Source: Cristatella mucedo (lineage: Eukaryota; Bryozoa; Phylactolaemata; Cristatellidae). From it: a DNA stretch of 64,000 nucleotides. Below are positions 45,151 to 55,330 of this stretch, piece by piece (position 1 is the stretch's first letter; every line of letters begins with the position of its first letter). The notes beneath the pieces were generated by a model. It was given only the letters and a program-made list of their open reading frames with translations. It was not told the origin of the DNA and ran no database searches. The DNA lies in assembly GCA_009760855.2 (NCBI GenBank), contig WPIO01000007.1, forward strand, positions 12,616,501-12,680,500, written 5' to 3'. The position numbers were made by a program, and so were the translations under genes.

Positions 45151-45400
45151 TGAGAGAGAGAGAGAGAGAGAGAGAAAAAGAGAGACAGACAGACAGACAG
45201 AAAGAGAAAGAGAGAGATAGAGAGATATAGATAGAGAGAGATAGGGAGATAGGGAGATAGAGAGAGAGACACAGAGAGAGACAGATAGACAGACCGAGAG
45301 AGAGAGATGGAGAGAGAGAGAGAGACAGACAGACAGACCGAGAGATAGACCGAGAGAGAGAGACAGGCATGGAGAGAGACTGAGACAGAGAAATAGTGAC
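45151..45400. repeat. (GA)n/(GACA)n purine-rich microsatellite
   Basis: Long imperfect run of GAGA, GACAGA and GATAGA units, similar in type to the 22.5 and 30.3 kb repeats. It produces Leu/Ser-rich minus-strand frames. Confidence 0.9.
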
Positions 45401-45639
45401 AGGATCAGGTTGAACGCAGGTATAGTGCTCGGCCGCTTAGCCCAAGAGGCGGTAAGAAAGTCTCCCGGGTCGACCACGACAAAACGCACTCGAGTTAGGG
45501 AGCGTGTGACCTCGAAAGGGATTGACCTAACAGTTGGTAAACAATCGGGTAGCCTGCGGTTGCTACAGGTCTACCGTTAGGCAGCTCAGTCACCATCTGA
45601 GCCGCTGACGCCAGCAATCGTTGGCCTCAGAAACGCTAA

Positions 45640-45722
45640 GCTTACCTGCAAAGTGCCTTCAGGAAGAAAATTTAGTTCTCGTTGGTAGCGACATGATTTC
45701 TTTGGTTTATTTTTTGTTGTTA
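45640..45722 (+). mobile_element. Possible degenerate LINE-A or SINE-1 tail
   Basis: AAAGTGCCTTCAGGAAGAAA, TTTAGTTCTC and GGTAGCGACATGATT loosely follow the terminal hairpin segment. Weak. Confidence 0.35.
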
Positions 45723-45920
45723 TCAATATTATTACTCTACTTGCATATTACTTTAGTATTGAATTGGATCGTATCGCGAATCCCTGGGAAATAGCTTTCA
45801 TGCGAGGAATTTCAGCGTCGACGAATAGGACAGCAATTACTGTCCCTATTACTATGGTAATAGTAACGAGTTTTCGCGTGTCGCAGTGGCTTCTTTTTAC
45901 GCTCAGTGAGCTCTACATCT

Positions 45921-47277
45921 CTAATAATAATAATAATACATTTGATAAAGCACCCTCAGAAAAAACTAGATCTCTTTCTAGGGGCTTTACAATAGCTGCA
46001 ACGGAATCACGATCAAATGCTTGGTGGTAGCATGGTCAGTAAAAAACAAGATTAACATGTTCCCGAATAACGTGCACTGAGTCAGAATTAAAGTATGGTT
46101 AGTGGCAGCACACAGCAGTGTCAGAACGCATAAGCGCATGATGACGAATTACATGGATCCACTAAATGCTGTCATAAATAGAAGCAATATTAGTGACTTT
46201 TTCATTTTGGACAAATCAGGAGATGTCGTGACGCAGGTCTCGAGTGAGTTCTAGGCTTTGGGAGCATATGTACTAATGGCACGGTCTCCATAGGATTTGA
46301 GGTTTGTACAAGGTACAGTTGAACACATAGATTCCGAAAAGTGGGTGGATTGACGGTTAGCCTTGTGGGGGAGAAGATCTGAGAATTAGGCTGGAGCCAA
46401 ACAATAAGGGAACCAAAAGGTGAGTGACAAAACCTTGAAATTGATGCGTTGCTTGACTGGAAGCCATTGCAGATCGGCGAGAAGGGGTGTGATGTGGCTA
46501 CTGTGACGCTCACGACACCGACAAGCCTAGCCGCAGAGTTTTGCACTTTTGTAAGCGCCTGAGTGCACATGCTGGTAGGCCAGTAAGCAGTGAGTTGCAG
46601 AAGTCGAGACGGGATGTCACGAATGCATGGACCAACTTAGACGTGGTATCCTTATCTAAACAAGCCCAAATTTTAGCAATGTTATGAAGCTGAAAATGGG
46701 CAGATTTGACTGTGGAGCTGATATGGTCGGCTAACGAGAGGTCGCTTTGGAATATGACACCTAGATTTCGAGCTGATTCAACAGGAGATGTGCCGGCAGA
46801 GCCAATTTGGAGCGTCAGCCTTTCTAATTTCTGAATCACACTGGGTTTGCCAATAACTCGAAAGTTAGTTTTGTCATCGTTCAGTTTTAGAAAATTTGCT
46901 GCCATCCACGTGCGGATGTCATCAGTACATGCAGCAAGTGAATTGAGAGAATTCGAGGTGCTCGAAGGCTGGGATGGATCAAAGCAAAGGTACAACTGAG
47001 TGTCATCCGCATTGTAGTGAAAGCCTAGATTGTGCTTGGCAATCATAATCGGCAAGAGGAAGAGTATAAACCGTGAAAAGACCTGGACCACGCATTGAGC
47101 CCTGAGGTACCCAATATTTCACGGGTTCCTCGGATGATCTTTACCCATTCACATCAACACTTGGGAGTCTCCAACTGTGATAAGACCTCAACCATTGCAG
47201 AGCAGTGCTAGTGCTGCCCAGGTGAGATGAGAGTCGCTCAAGAAGGACTCGGTGATCGATAGTACCAAAAGCTGCTT
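45921..47277 (-). mobile_element. LINE-A, RT palm to 3' end
   Basis: Minus strand from about 47277: 'AAFGTIDHRVLLERLS', the palm with NADDTQLYLCFDPSQPSS, LKLNDDKTNFRVIGKPSVIQ, SARNLGVIFQSDLSLADHIS, DKDTTSKLVHAFVTSRLDFC and GLPACALRRLQ. The frame 46510-47091 (193 codons) is open across this region. The C-terminus, 3' UTR, terminal hairpin and TAA-repeat (ATT on the minus strand) follow to 45921. It has the family-typical ADD catalytic loop but is truncated 5' and frameshifted. Confidence 0.9.
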
Positions 47278-48159
47278 GAGACGCATAGGAAGCAGGCAAC
47301 CAACTGGCCTAGCGTCTCATCTCGAGAAGATCTTCTGGGTTTGCATCACCCCCTCCCCCGCTGGAATGAGCGCAAAATTCATGGAGCCGGAAATACCGGC
47401 AGCCACAGCTGTACGTCGGATTAGCGCCGGCAGCCAGCCTTTCCGTGCGCCTCGTTTCTCGTGGCGCCCGGCGGAAGCGCTCAGCCCGGCGACGTGCGAG
47501 CGACGCGATTTCTGGGAGAGTCCGGACTTTGAGTTACCGACCACTCGGAAGTGCCGGTCTGGCGCCAATGCCATATTAGCGTGGGTCGCCACCCGCGCTT
47601 CTGGCAAGCGCGCGCGGGCACGGGCGATGACCGCGATGGCGGCGCGGCGATGGTGGCGCCCCAGATGTCGATTGGAATGCACCGTGACCTTGAGATCCGC
47701 CAGGCACCAGCGTCTTCCGGCTGAAATTTCCGCCCCTGCGCTTGCACATACACTAATGGACTGATCGCACCTTCCGAGACCAGCATGGCTGCTCTCTCCC
47801 TGCTCCCGGCAATTGGCGATAAACAGCCATACTGCATCTACGGTCTATTGCCTTGTGCGACTGCATGCTCTCAAACAAATGTTAGCGTAAACAGAAGCAG
47901 CGGCGTTCGAAAGGCGCTTGCTTTTGACTGCGAGCCGGATGCAGAGCGATCTTTCTGAGAAGTCCCAAAGCTGTGCCTGAGAGTAAATTCACCGTGGGAT
48001 CCGTCTCCGTCGACACGGTAGATCGCGCTCGCCCTCGCTCACCCGCGCCCTCTGGTGGCAGCCCGCGAAGGCGGATGGAAAGCGAGGAGATGGCCGCGTG
48101 GTCGGCCCAGCTAAGTCACGTAGTCAGCCAGAGCACGTACGTCAGGAGTTGGCGGGTAC
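47278..48159. other. CpG-rich unassigned DNA
   Basis: A 170-codon plus-strand frame and 118-121-codon minus-strand frames overlap each other here. None has a recognisable domain. Confidence 0.45.
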
Positions 48160-48294
48160 CGTCGGTCGATGAAACTGCTGGGCACGTGTTACAGGCGTGG
48201 TGCACGGCTTCCACGCCCGGTCAGAACGAGGCCGCTAACACAGTGCTCGCAGCGGTGCTAGCGCGTCAGCGGAGTCTCCGCCGACGCTGAATGA

Positions 48295-49000
48295 ATAATA
48301 ATAATAATAATAATAATTCACTTGATAAAGCGCCCTCAGAGAACTTAATCTCTCTCTAGGCGCTTTACATTTGCTGTAAAGTGAAATGCAATTGAATGGT
48401 AAGTAAAATCATGCTTGAAAAACAAACAAAATGAATAATATGGTTAGGGGTGACATGCACAGGGTCAGCATGCGAATGTGGTTAGTGGCAGCATGCACAG
48501 TGTCAGCACGCATAAGCACATCAAGGACGAATCACAGGGACCCACTAAATGCTGTCCTAAATAGGTGTGTTTTTAGGTTCCTTTTAAATGTGGTCAGGTC
48601 GGGGGATGTTATGACGCAGGTCGGGAGGGAGTTCCAGGCTTTGGGAGCATACGAACTAAATGCACGGTCTCCAAAGGATTTAAGGTTTGTACGAGGTATT
48701 TCTAGACTGTTGGATTCCGAAAAGCGGGTGGTACGATGCTTGGCCTGATGGGGTAGTATATCTGAAAGATAGGCTGAAGAAATAGAATGAAGGGACCTAA
48801 AAGTGAGCGACAAAACCTTGAAGTCAATCCGTTGCTTGACTGGTAGCCAGTGCAGGTCGGTGAGAAGTGGAGTAATGTGGCAACGGCGACGCTCACGACA
48901 GACAAGTCTAGCTGCCGAGTTTTGCACCAGCTGCAATCGCCTGATCGCACATGCTGGTAGGCCAGTAAGCAGTGAGTTGCAGAAGTCGAGACGGGATACC
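48295..49000 (-). mobile_element. LINE-A 5'-truncated copy inserted in repeat R
   Basis: Minus strand: a 160-codon frame (48532-49014) starts just outside and covers [100 protein letters not shown] and the Lys-rich end TFKRNLKTHLFRTAFSGSL, so the RT C-terminus is fully open. The 3' UTR, a perfect AAAGCGCC/GGCGCTTT hairpin and (ATT)n follow. Few differences from the family consensus: a relatively young copy. Confidence 0.93.
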
Positions 49001-49193
49001 GGTAGAGCTCGCACCTTGCAGTACTGCTAGATTCTTGAGGGCGCTGCACCAATGTACTCAGGTTTGCCGGAAGTATCAGAAACATGGCAGCGACGACGAT
49101 CGCTCATACCCTGACACGTCAGGTCCGCATCCATAAAGTAAACAAGTCTACTCGACAGCAGCCGACGGTTACAGGCATTCAGCAGTAGAGGCC

Positions 49194-49328
49194 ACGACGT
49201 ACGCTCTGTACGACGTACGCTCTGTACGACGTACGCTCTGTACGACGTACGCTCTGTACGACGTACGCTCTGTACGACGTACGCTCTGTACGACGTACGC
49301 TCTGTACGTACGCCGACGTACGCTCTGT
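49194..49328. repeat. 16-bp tandem array, about eight units
   Basis: Unit ACGCTCTGTACGACGT, itself containing the palindrome ACGT and, across units, CGACGTACG. The last unit is disturbed (GTACGTACGCCGACGT). Confidence 0.95.
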
Positions 49329-49404
49329 GGCCTAGAGCTCAAATCAGCTCCAATGCCAATGCCAAATCTTGAGTCTCGACTTCCAGCCTCTATCAGATAT
49401 CCTA

Positions 49405-49437
49405 TATCGCGCCGGCTATATCCTATAGATATCCTAT

Positions 49438-49468
<31 letters not shown>

Positions 49469-49565
49469 GCTATAGATATATAGATATCCTATATCGCGCT
49501 GGCTTTTTATATGGCCTTGGTACAGCCCTAATATTATATATATATATCCTATAGATATATAGATC
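49405..49565. repeat. AT-rich (TA)n and ATATCCTATAGAT tandem
   Basis: Imperfect repeats of TATCCTATA and GATATATAGATATC around a (TA)n run at 49441-49468. Confidence 0.85.
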
Positions 49566-50062
49566 TCCTATAAAACTATTGCACAATCGCCCAATCGCGA
49601 ATAATAATTATACGCCGTAATTTGGCTGGTTTAGATGGTGCCGCAAGCCGTCTCAGCATGCAGCGGCAGCTGCGGCGTCGCCGTCAGTTCGGCTACGTTA
49701 GCGAGGCGGCACCCGAGCTGCTAATGCGATCTCCAATCAGCCAACGCAGAACAATCGGCGGAGCGGTCGCCCTCGGCCGCGTACGTGCGGGCCTCGCTGT
49801 GCAATTTGCTCAGCGGCATTGCGACGTAGGAAAATGCCGTGCAATCGCTGTCAGTACAGGGCGAACGTGTCGCTCGCAGGATTATCGGCGGAGCTGTGCG
49901 AGCAGACGGAAGGGGGAGGGTTAGGGGTAGGGGATGCGGAAGGATCCACTTGTGAACGGCGCCCGCCGCCGCAGAGTAGGAGCGCACAAACTAATCCTCT
50001 ACCTGCTGCCATGAGAGCCGCGGCTTTGAAGCGCTCGCGCGCGCGGGCGCGCGCGCGCCCAC

Positions 50063-50117
50063 CTTGCCCGAGGCGATGCCGGCGCGCTGGCTGCGCGCCG
50101 GCATTGCCTCGGGCAAG
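50063..50117. repeat. Near-perfect hairpin, 24-bp stem, 7-nt loop
   Basis: Arms 50063-50086 and 50094-50117 pair at 23 of 24 positions; the exception would be a G-U pair in plus-strand RNA. Loop CTGGCTG. Confidence 0.95.
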
Positions 50118-50299
50118 ACACTGGATTTCTGGGACGAGTTCGCAGACGGAGCAAAGGTCGAAAGCAAAAGTCGCCAGCGGCAGAAAAGAGCGGCAGCGCC
50201 GAGCAGTCTGCCGAGCTCTCGCGTGGTCTCGCGGGCTCTCGCGCTCTAGGGGTCTCGCGGGGTCGCTACAGCGAGCGATAGATGTGGGCGAGGAGAGAG

Positions 50300-50368
50300 C
50301 CGACTCAGCGGCGGCCGCCGCCGACTGAGCGCTCGCGAGCGCCTCGGCGGCGGCGGCCGCTGAGTCGG
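50300..50368. repeat. Long hairpin, 25-bp outer stem plus 14-bp inner palindrome
   Basis: Outer arms 50300-50324 and 50344-50368 pair at 24 of 25 positions. The intervening 19 bases contain GCGCTCGCGAGCGC, itself a perfect palindrome. Confidence 0.95.
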
Positions 50369-50573
50369 AAACTGAAAGGCGAGCAGCAGCCCGGCTTGCA
50401 CTATCCCCTTCTTCCACTTCCGGGGAGCTTCCGCTATAATCCAGTAGGTCGGAGTGCGTGGCTCGCTGACTGGGACGACCGCGTGCGGCCACCGTCTCCC
50501 CCTTTACTCAGTCTCGACAGCTGTGCGCCTGCGAAAAAACTGGCCGCGCCACTTAAAGTTGCCGCTAAATTCT

Positions 50574-50730
50574 AGCCGATTCAGCAGCCTCGTTTATATA
50601 GCAGCCGACAAGCCTCAGGCGGCTATCGTCACCGCTAGCTCAAGGACAATAAAGAATCGCCCAATGCAGGAATCGAACACACGAGCAACGGTTCGTGAAG
50701 GGAGAGCATCTAACCACTAAGCCTGAAATT
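50574..50730 (-). mobile_element. SINE-2 copy
   Basis: Minus strand: AGGCTTAGTGGTTAGATGCT head with A-box, GTGTTCGATTCCTGCATTGG B-box, GGTGACGATAGCCGCCTGAG body, 3' end GAGGCTGCTGAATCGGC. Confidence 0.8.
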
Positions 50731-51020
50731 CCGGCGATGTCAGTGCTGGCTTCACCTGCCATGCAGCGCTGGCATCGCTGGCAAGCCATAGGCATTTTCG
50801 TGGCAGCGACATTTATTCTCAGTGGCACCCTTTGACCTCGACTAGGCCGATGGCCGCTGCGGACCCGCATTTCGTCAATCGCGCTGGGGCGATGGAGCGC
50901 AGCGCAATACAAAGGCGTGTCTGTCAGCTTTGTCAGCTTTGCGAAGCTGATCTAATGTTATCACATCGCCGAGACGCAGGGATCTGGTCATGCTAAAAAA
51001 ACGACTACAAGTATATATGT

Positions 51021-51180
51021 ACATTTAATTCGCTTGCATTGCGCCCCAAGAGAACACTTAGTCTCTATTCGGGCGCTTCGCATATGCCTCACGGGCTCGA
51101 GCCCATGACCTCAGCCAGACCTTCTCCTTCGACCGACCTTCGACCTTGGTCGGGGCGAGCACCTTAACCGCTGGACCAAA
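51021..51180 (-). mobile_element. SINE-1 copy, complete
   Basis: Reference copy of SINE-1. Minus strand: GGTCCAGCGGTTAAGGTGCT head with A-box, TCATGGGCTCGAGCCC B-box, an insert of repeated AAGGTCG units, GAAGCGCCCGAATAGAGACT, AGTGTTCTCTTGGGGCGCAA, and an AATG/AAT-type end. The last ~45 bp correspond to the LINE-A terminal hairpin. Confidence 0.88.
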
Positions 51181-51285
51181 CAAGTAATGAAGCTACAGGC
51201 AACGGATGCGCACAGTTAAATTGTTCTGATCGCGTACTGGTGAGTAGGAAATAAATATCTACCTGCCCCTGCTAGTAAGGATAGG

Positions 51286-51400
51286 TCTGCTGATTCAAGG
51301 CCCTTGTTTACTGGTATACAGCGGCTGCAGAGCCCCAGCGGCTCTCATTCTGCTAGCAAATCGTCGGAGGGCTAAATCATCAAGGTCACGGCAGTGGCTG
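51286..51400 (-). mobile_element. SINE-2 3' half
   Basis: CTGATTCAAGGCCCTTGTTT and CAGCGGCTGCAGAGCC, CAGCGGCTCTCA parallel the 3' half of SINE-2 on the minus strand; the head is decayed. Confidence 0.45.
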
Positions 51401-51545
51401 TCGATTCATGGCAGCTCCTGATATATAATCATTAAAATGGGATATTACTTCATTTAGGGCTTAGATTTAAAGTAAGACAGTCGCAAGTAATTATTAGCCA
51501 GTTGCACTTTACGCCTGCTGATGTACTGGTGGGGCCCGCTCGAGT

Positions 51546-52283
51546 TGCAGAATGTGTGCCCTTAACTGTCTGCAGTTAGCATTCATTGCAGCAGCTTGTC
51601 TCTTTTGCCGCAAACGCTGTAGCTTCTACGTCACACCGCTTCCGTCTGAGCTTCATTGGCTGTCTATTGCTATCGAAGTTGCCACACCACATTACTTCTC
51701 GCCGACCTGCACTGGCTACCGGTCCAGCTACGGATCGACTTCAAGGTTTTGTCGCTCACTTCTAGGTCCATTCATTCTTTGGCTCCAGCCTACCTATCAG
51801 ATTTACTCCCCTACCAATCCAATACCACCAGCTTTTTGGAAACTGCTTGCATATACCTCGCACAAACCTCCAATCCTTTGGAGACAGTGCCTTTATTTCT
51901 TATGCTTCCAAAGTCTTTAACTCACTTCCGACTTACGTCACGACATCCACTGACTTTAACTCACTTCCGACTTACGTCACGACATCCACTGACTTGACCA
52001 CATTAAAAAAGAACTTAAAAACGCACCTATTTATGACAGCATGTCGTGGGTTCCCGTGATTTGTCCTTTATGTGCATATGTGTGCTGATACTGTGTATGC
52101 TGCCATTAACCATACTTGCATGCTCACCGTGTGCATGTCACCCCTAACCATGTTATTCATGTTGTTTATTATGTTTCACCACTCACCCTTTCACCGTGTT
52201 TCCTTTGCAGTAAATGTGAAGTACCTAGAAAGAGATTAAGTTCTCTGAGGGCGCTTTATCAAGAGCATTATTATTATTATTGA
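51546..52283 (+). mobile_element. LINE-A 3' part with internal 39-bp duplication, preceded by a divergent LINE fragment
   Basis: 51546-51665 encodes CALNCLQLAFIAAACLFCRK and LPSELHWLS, an RT C-terminal stretch more divergent than LINE-A. From about 51670 typical LINE-A follows (LLADLHWLPVQLRIDFKVLS) to the 3' UTR, hairpin and ATT tail at 52283. The segment AACTCACTTCCGACTTACGT and its downstream neighbour are tandemly duplicated (51915-51953 and 51954-51992). Confidence 0.8.
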
Positions 52284-52304
52284 AACGATGCTGTGCGAAA
52301 TCAC

Positions 52305-52395
52305 TCAGATAATAATAAGAATAATAACACACTTGATAAAGCGCCCTCAGAGAACTCAATCTCTTTCTAGGTGCTTGGCATTCGCTGCAAAATTA
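52305..52395 (-). mobile_element. LINE-A tail-only insertion, tail to tail with preceding copy
   Basis: TAATAATAAGAATAATAA, then CTTGATAAAGCGCCCTCAGA and CTCAATCTCTTTCTAGGTGC on the plus strand are the reverse complement of the LINE-A terminus. Only ~25 bp separate it from the opposing tail at 52283. Confidence 0.8.
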
Positions 52396-52574
52396 TGGGT
52401 GGTATTGATTATTCGCGGCTATTGAATTAGGAAAGGCTGGGAATTGATTACGCGATAGTCGATGGCCAAGGCAGCATAAAAGCGAAAGGCTCCTGCTAAG
52501 CAGTGAGTAGGTGCCTTGGTGCAATGGAGCTGGTCTGTGCTCTAGGCCACTGAGATTTAATAGTAGCGATACCT

Positions 52575-52860
52575 TGGTTAAAGCGCCCCAAGAGTACTCG
52601 ATCTCTTTCTAAGCATTTCACATTAGCTGCTAGGGAAGCACGATCGAACTTTTATTGGTAGTTAGTAATAGTGGTTGCCAATGACATATTTATGATTTTA
52701 GCTATGCATGAACGCAACAGATCTATGCATCGTGTAAGGGGGAAATTGTGAATGGGGTCTAGAGGACTAGTTTTTTTCTGCGATTGGGATATGAACTTTA
52801 GGGTGAGGTCACTAGTGGCCTCCTTAAATGTAGACTCGTGTTTGTCATCCTAATCTTTTT
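52575..52860 (-). mobile_element. LINE-A fragments (tail and linker region)
   Basis: 52580-52660 is the terminal hairpin and 3' UTR end in reverse; 52755-52850 in reverse encodes 'TFKEATSDLTLKFISQSQKKTSPLDP', from the region just upstream of the RT. The two parts are far apart in a full LINE-A, so most of the element between them is deleted. Confidence 0.65.
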
Positions 52861-53011
52861 ATATGAGCGTTGCTATATATCATGGCCAATTTTGAAGGCA
52901 TGTAATCTTCCGTTAGTGTGAAATAGATCTATCTACGCTAGACATATAAACTTTTTATCGTGAGCTCTTAATTACTGACGTTTTCAGCTCCTCACGGAAT
53001 GTACCTGTGTG

Positions 53012-53085
53012 TTCTGATTGGTCCCAGGGGTAAGATGCTAGCTTTTAAAAATCAGGGTCGTAGGTTTGAGCCCTTCACACGAGTG
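53012..53085 (+). mobile_element. SINE-1-type tRNA-like head
   Basis: GGTCCCAGGGGTAAGATGCT and GTCGTAGGTTTGAGCCC resemble SINE-1 A- and B-box regions; no tail is found. Confidence 0.5.
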
Positions 53086-53487
53086 ATGCGCATGTTCATA
53101 TTTGAAAATAATAAATACAATTCAAAGACTTTTAGTGGCATTCATTGCAAAAGTTATTCAGCCAAATCAGAAAAGAATTCCTGCAGTGTTGTGCGAGTAG
53201 AGCTGAACTTAATTCGAAGACTGACGTTGATCCGTCAAATAATGGCCAATTTATGGAATTTACAAGGCAGAAAGTTACATTGTATTTAAAGCTTTCTAAA
53301 TATTTAAACCATATATATATGACGTAGAGATCGGTAAATATTTGTATGTGTAGATATTTGCTTCCAATTTACTTCCGGCTTCAAATATGATTTAATTGTT
53401 CTTTATACTTACCGCCTATATGGAAACTGTGGAGCCGTCAAAACTTTAGATCTTAATTCTAAGATGTTGTCTCTTAGATAAATAAAT

Positions 53488-53547
53488 GAGATTAATTTGT
53501 ATAGCACCCTAAGAGAACTTAGTATCTATTCTTTTGAAATGTACCAT
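53488..53547 (-). mobile_element. SINE-1 tail fragment
   Basis: TTTGTATAGCACCCTAAGAG and AACTTAGTATCTATTC are the reverse of the shared LINE-A/SINE-1 terminal segment. Confidence 0.55.
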
Positions 53548-54560
53548 TAAAAAAATTCTACCTTTATGCCAATCTTCTCAGTATTTTCTCGACCTTTTTC
53601 TTTAGGGCACGCGGACACGTTATCGAGCTATGAGGGTTCTTGATTGCAGGTCTCATCTGCTATAATCGACATCTGCTATCGTCGCTATTCCTGCGTGCAT
53701 CCTCGGGCGGCGTCTGCGACTCGTCGGGAGCGCTTCGAGGCGCCGCTTTGATGAGCGGCTTCGAGGCGCCGCTTCAAGGCGCCACTTGCCAAATCAGCTT
53801 AGACAGCGTGGCCATCGCTGAGCCCAAGCACCAGCGAGGCGCCGCAGGGTTTTTGGAAAAGACTCGTGTACCAGAGCCACTTCATTCGTACTGCACGCAA
53901 ACTAACTTTGAGGACCGTCTAAGAGCCTACCTGATTCGAAGGAAATGGAAGTGCGAGTAATATGTCCAATCGATGCTAGAGCGCTCCTCTAAAATAAATA
54001 AAAAATTAAATTAAAATTAATAATGATGATAATAAATAAATTAAGTTGAAAACAGTTCCTCTAGAGCCTCTGTGTGGTGCGTGGGGCGGCGCCCGTCTAG
54101 GCCACTTGCTGCTGCTGCTGTTGCAGTGGATTGCGGCGCAGGCCAGCTTCATTCAGCCCATTTGCAAGACAATGCTTGTGTGCAATGGCATGAAATTTAG
54201 TGGATACATAAAAGCGATGATATACTACAATGCTCATTCTAAAATGGAGCGCAGCTTAATTACAGTGGATTCCGGTATATTGTGGCGATTCGTCAAACCC
54301 TACCCTAAAGTGACATTGCTGTTTCTTTTGGTAATTGCAAGACGCTTAACAGACTACTAGCTTGAGCTGGCTGGCGTTATTTTTTTACGAAAAATAGGTG
54401 ATTACTAGATGACTTCCACTAAACGGCTATTTGCAGTCGCTTTGCAAGAGAAGTTGGGAATGCGCTCAGATAGAAGCGCTAGCCTCCTGCCTCTTAGTGA
54501 GACTTAGTGAGACCGATCCTCAGATAGAAACTCTATCCTAAGTGAGACTTAGCAAGACTG
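53548..54560. other. No recognisable feature; direct repeat at about 53728-53772
   Basis: GCTTCGAGGCGCCGCTT occurs twice within 45 bp. A 104-codon frame at 54046-54360 starts with a CTG-repeat-derived Leu run that looks like a signal peptide, but there is no other support for a gene. Confidence 0.45.
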
Positions 54561-54971
54561 CAGGGCCGCCGCCGCCGGAGCAGCAGCAGCAAGTGGTCAT
54601 GTGCAGCAGATGGAGCAGTAGCCAGGGGCAGCGGATGGAGTAGTAGCGCCTCAAAGAGTTCTCTGTAGCCTGCTTTGCGATGGCGACACCGCGCCGACCC
54701 CGAGCGGCGCACCTGACGGCGCAACTCGACCGTCCGGAGTAATTCGATTACTACCGAAGCCAGCGCCGGCTGAGCATTTTAGGGTCAAGCACCGGAAGCT
54801 AACGGCCGCATTGCCCGCCGCGATGCTCGGGAAAAGGGCTGGCGCCGATGTCAGCTTGACCATAAGCAGCTGCTGGCCCACTCGCTCGCAAAGCTCCGAA
54901 TGGCCGCGTGACGATCGCCGCCCCGCCGCAGCGATCGACTGGCAGCTGCGCGGCACAGAGCGAGGCGCTGT

Positions 54972-55001
54972 GCCATTGCTCGCAGGCATGCGAGCAATGG
55001 C
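54972..55001. repeat. Perfect hairpin, 13-bp stem, 4-nt loop
   Basis: Arms GCCATTGCTCGCA and TGCGAGCAATGGC with loop GGCA. Confidence 0.95.
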
Positions 55002-55017
55002 GTCGACTAGCGGGCCT

Positions 55018-55058
55018 CTGGCGAATGGCCGCTCGTCCTGCGAGTGGCCATTCGCCAG
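55018..55058. repeat. Near-perfect hairpin, 18-bp stem, 5-nt loop
   Basis: Arms CTGGCGAATGGCCGCTCG and CGAGTGGCCATTCGCCAG; the single mismatch is a G-T (G-U in RNA) pair. Loop TCCTG. It lies 16 bp from the previous hairpin. Confidence 0.95.
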
Positions 55059-55210
55059 TCGCAAGCGGCGATGCGCTGCCGCCGCGTCGCCGGGTCGGCA
55101 GCACACCGGCTGACTGCTGCTGTCTGCCGTTGCGTCGCGCTCCGCTGTGCGCACTCGCTCGCTCGGTGAGGCGGCTGTCAAAGAGCCGCCGCCCGAAAAG
55201 GGGGCTGCGA

Positions 55211-55272
55211 CGCCGATCTCACGAAACGCTGAGATCGCGAGCGCCGATCTCACGAAACGCTGAGATCGCGAG
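55211..55272. repeat. 31-bp perfect tandem duplication of a small hairpin
   Basis: Two identical 31-bp units (55211-55241, 55242-55272), each with CGATCTCA pairing to TGAGATCG around CGAAACGC. Confidence 0.95.
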
Positions 55273-55330
55273 CGCCGCCAAGCTGAGCTCGATTGATTAA
55301 AGCCCACTTGCCCTTTAGCGAGCCCGCTAA

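Larger units (their letters stand above)
48160..49700. repeat. Repeat R copy 2, split by LINE-A, with 16-bp tandem core
   Basis: 48160-48290 and 49001-49700 align with repeat R copy 1 (21456-22110): GGTGCACGGCTTCCA, CAGAACGAGGCCGCTAAC, GCAGCGACGACGATCGCTCA, GCAGCAGCCGACGGTTACAG and GGCCTAGAGCTCAAATCAGC. The core between the last two is a CG-rich 16-bp tandem array instead of the AT-rich array of copy 1. A second expanded stretch (ATATCCTATAGAT units and (TA)n, 49405-49565) lies 3' of the core. Confidence 0.72.
49701..50573. other. CpG-rich DNA with two long hairpins and a G-quadruplex motif
   Basis: The hairpins are listed separately. G-run pattern GGGGGAGGGTTAGGGG followed by TAGGGG at 49912-49933 fits a G-quadruplex. 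CG-alternating sequence lies at 50035-50058. The 213-codon minus-strand frame (49851-50492) is Ala/Ser/Arg-rich and not recognised as a gene. Confidence 0.6.
54561..55330. other. CpG-rich segment with clustered hairpins
   Basis: High CpG density and overlapping long frames on both strands (252 codons minus, 130 plus), none with a recognisable domain. Three hairpin structures lie within 300 bp. Confidence 0.6.

Noticed and set aside
49194-49328. CRISPR-like array
   Set aside because: Units are directly adjacent with no unique spacers, and the genome is eukaryotic.
49851-50492. 213-codon minus-strand frame
   Set aside because: Low-complexity Ala/Ser/Arg composition and two near-perfect hairpins within it; no domain seen.
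54046-54360. 104-codon frame with a Leu-rich start resembling a signal peptide
   Set aside because: The Leu run is a (CTG)n repeat; there is no homolog I recognise and no promoter or splice context.
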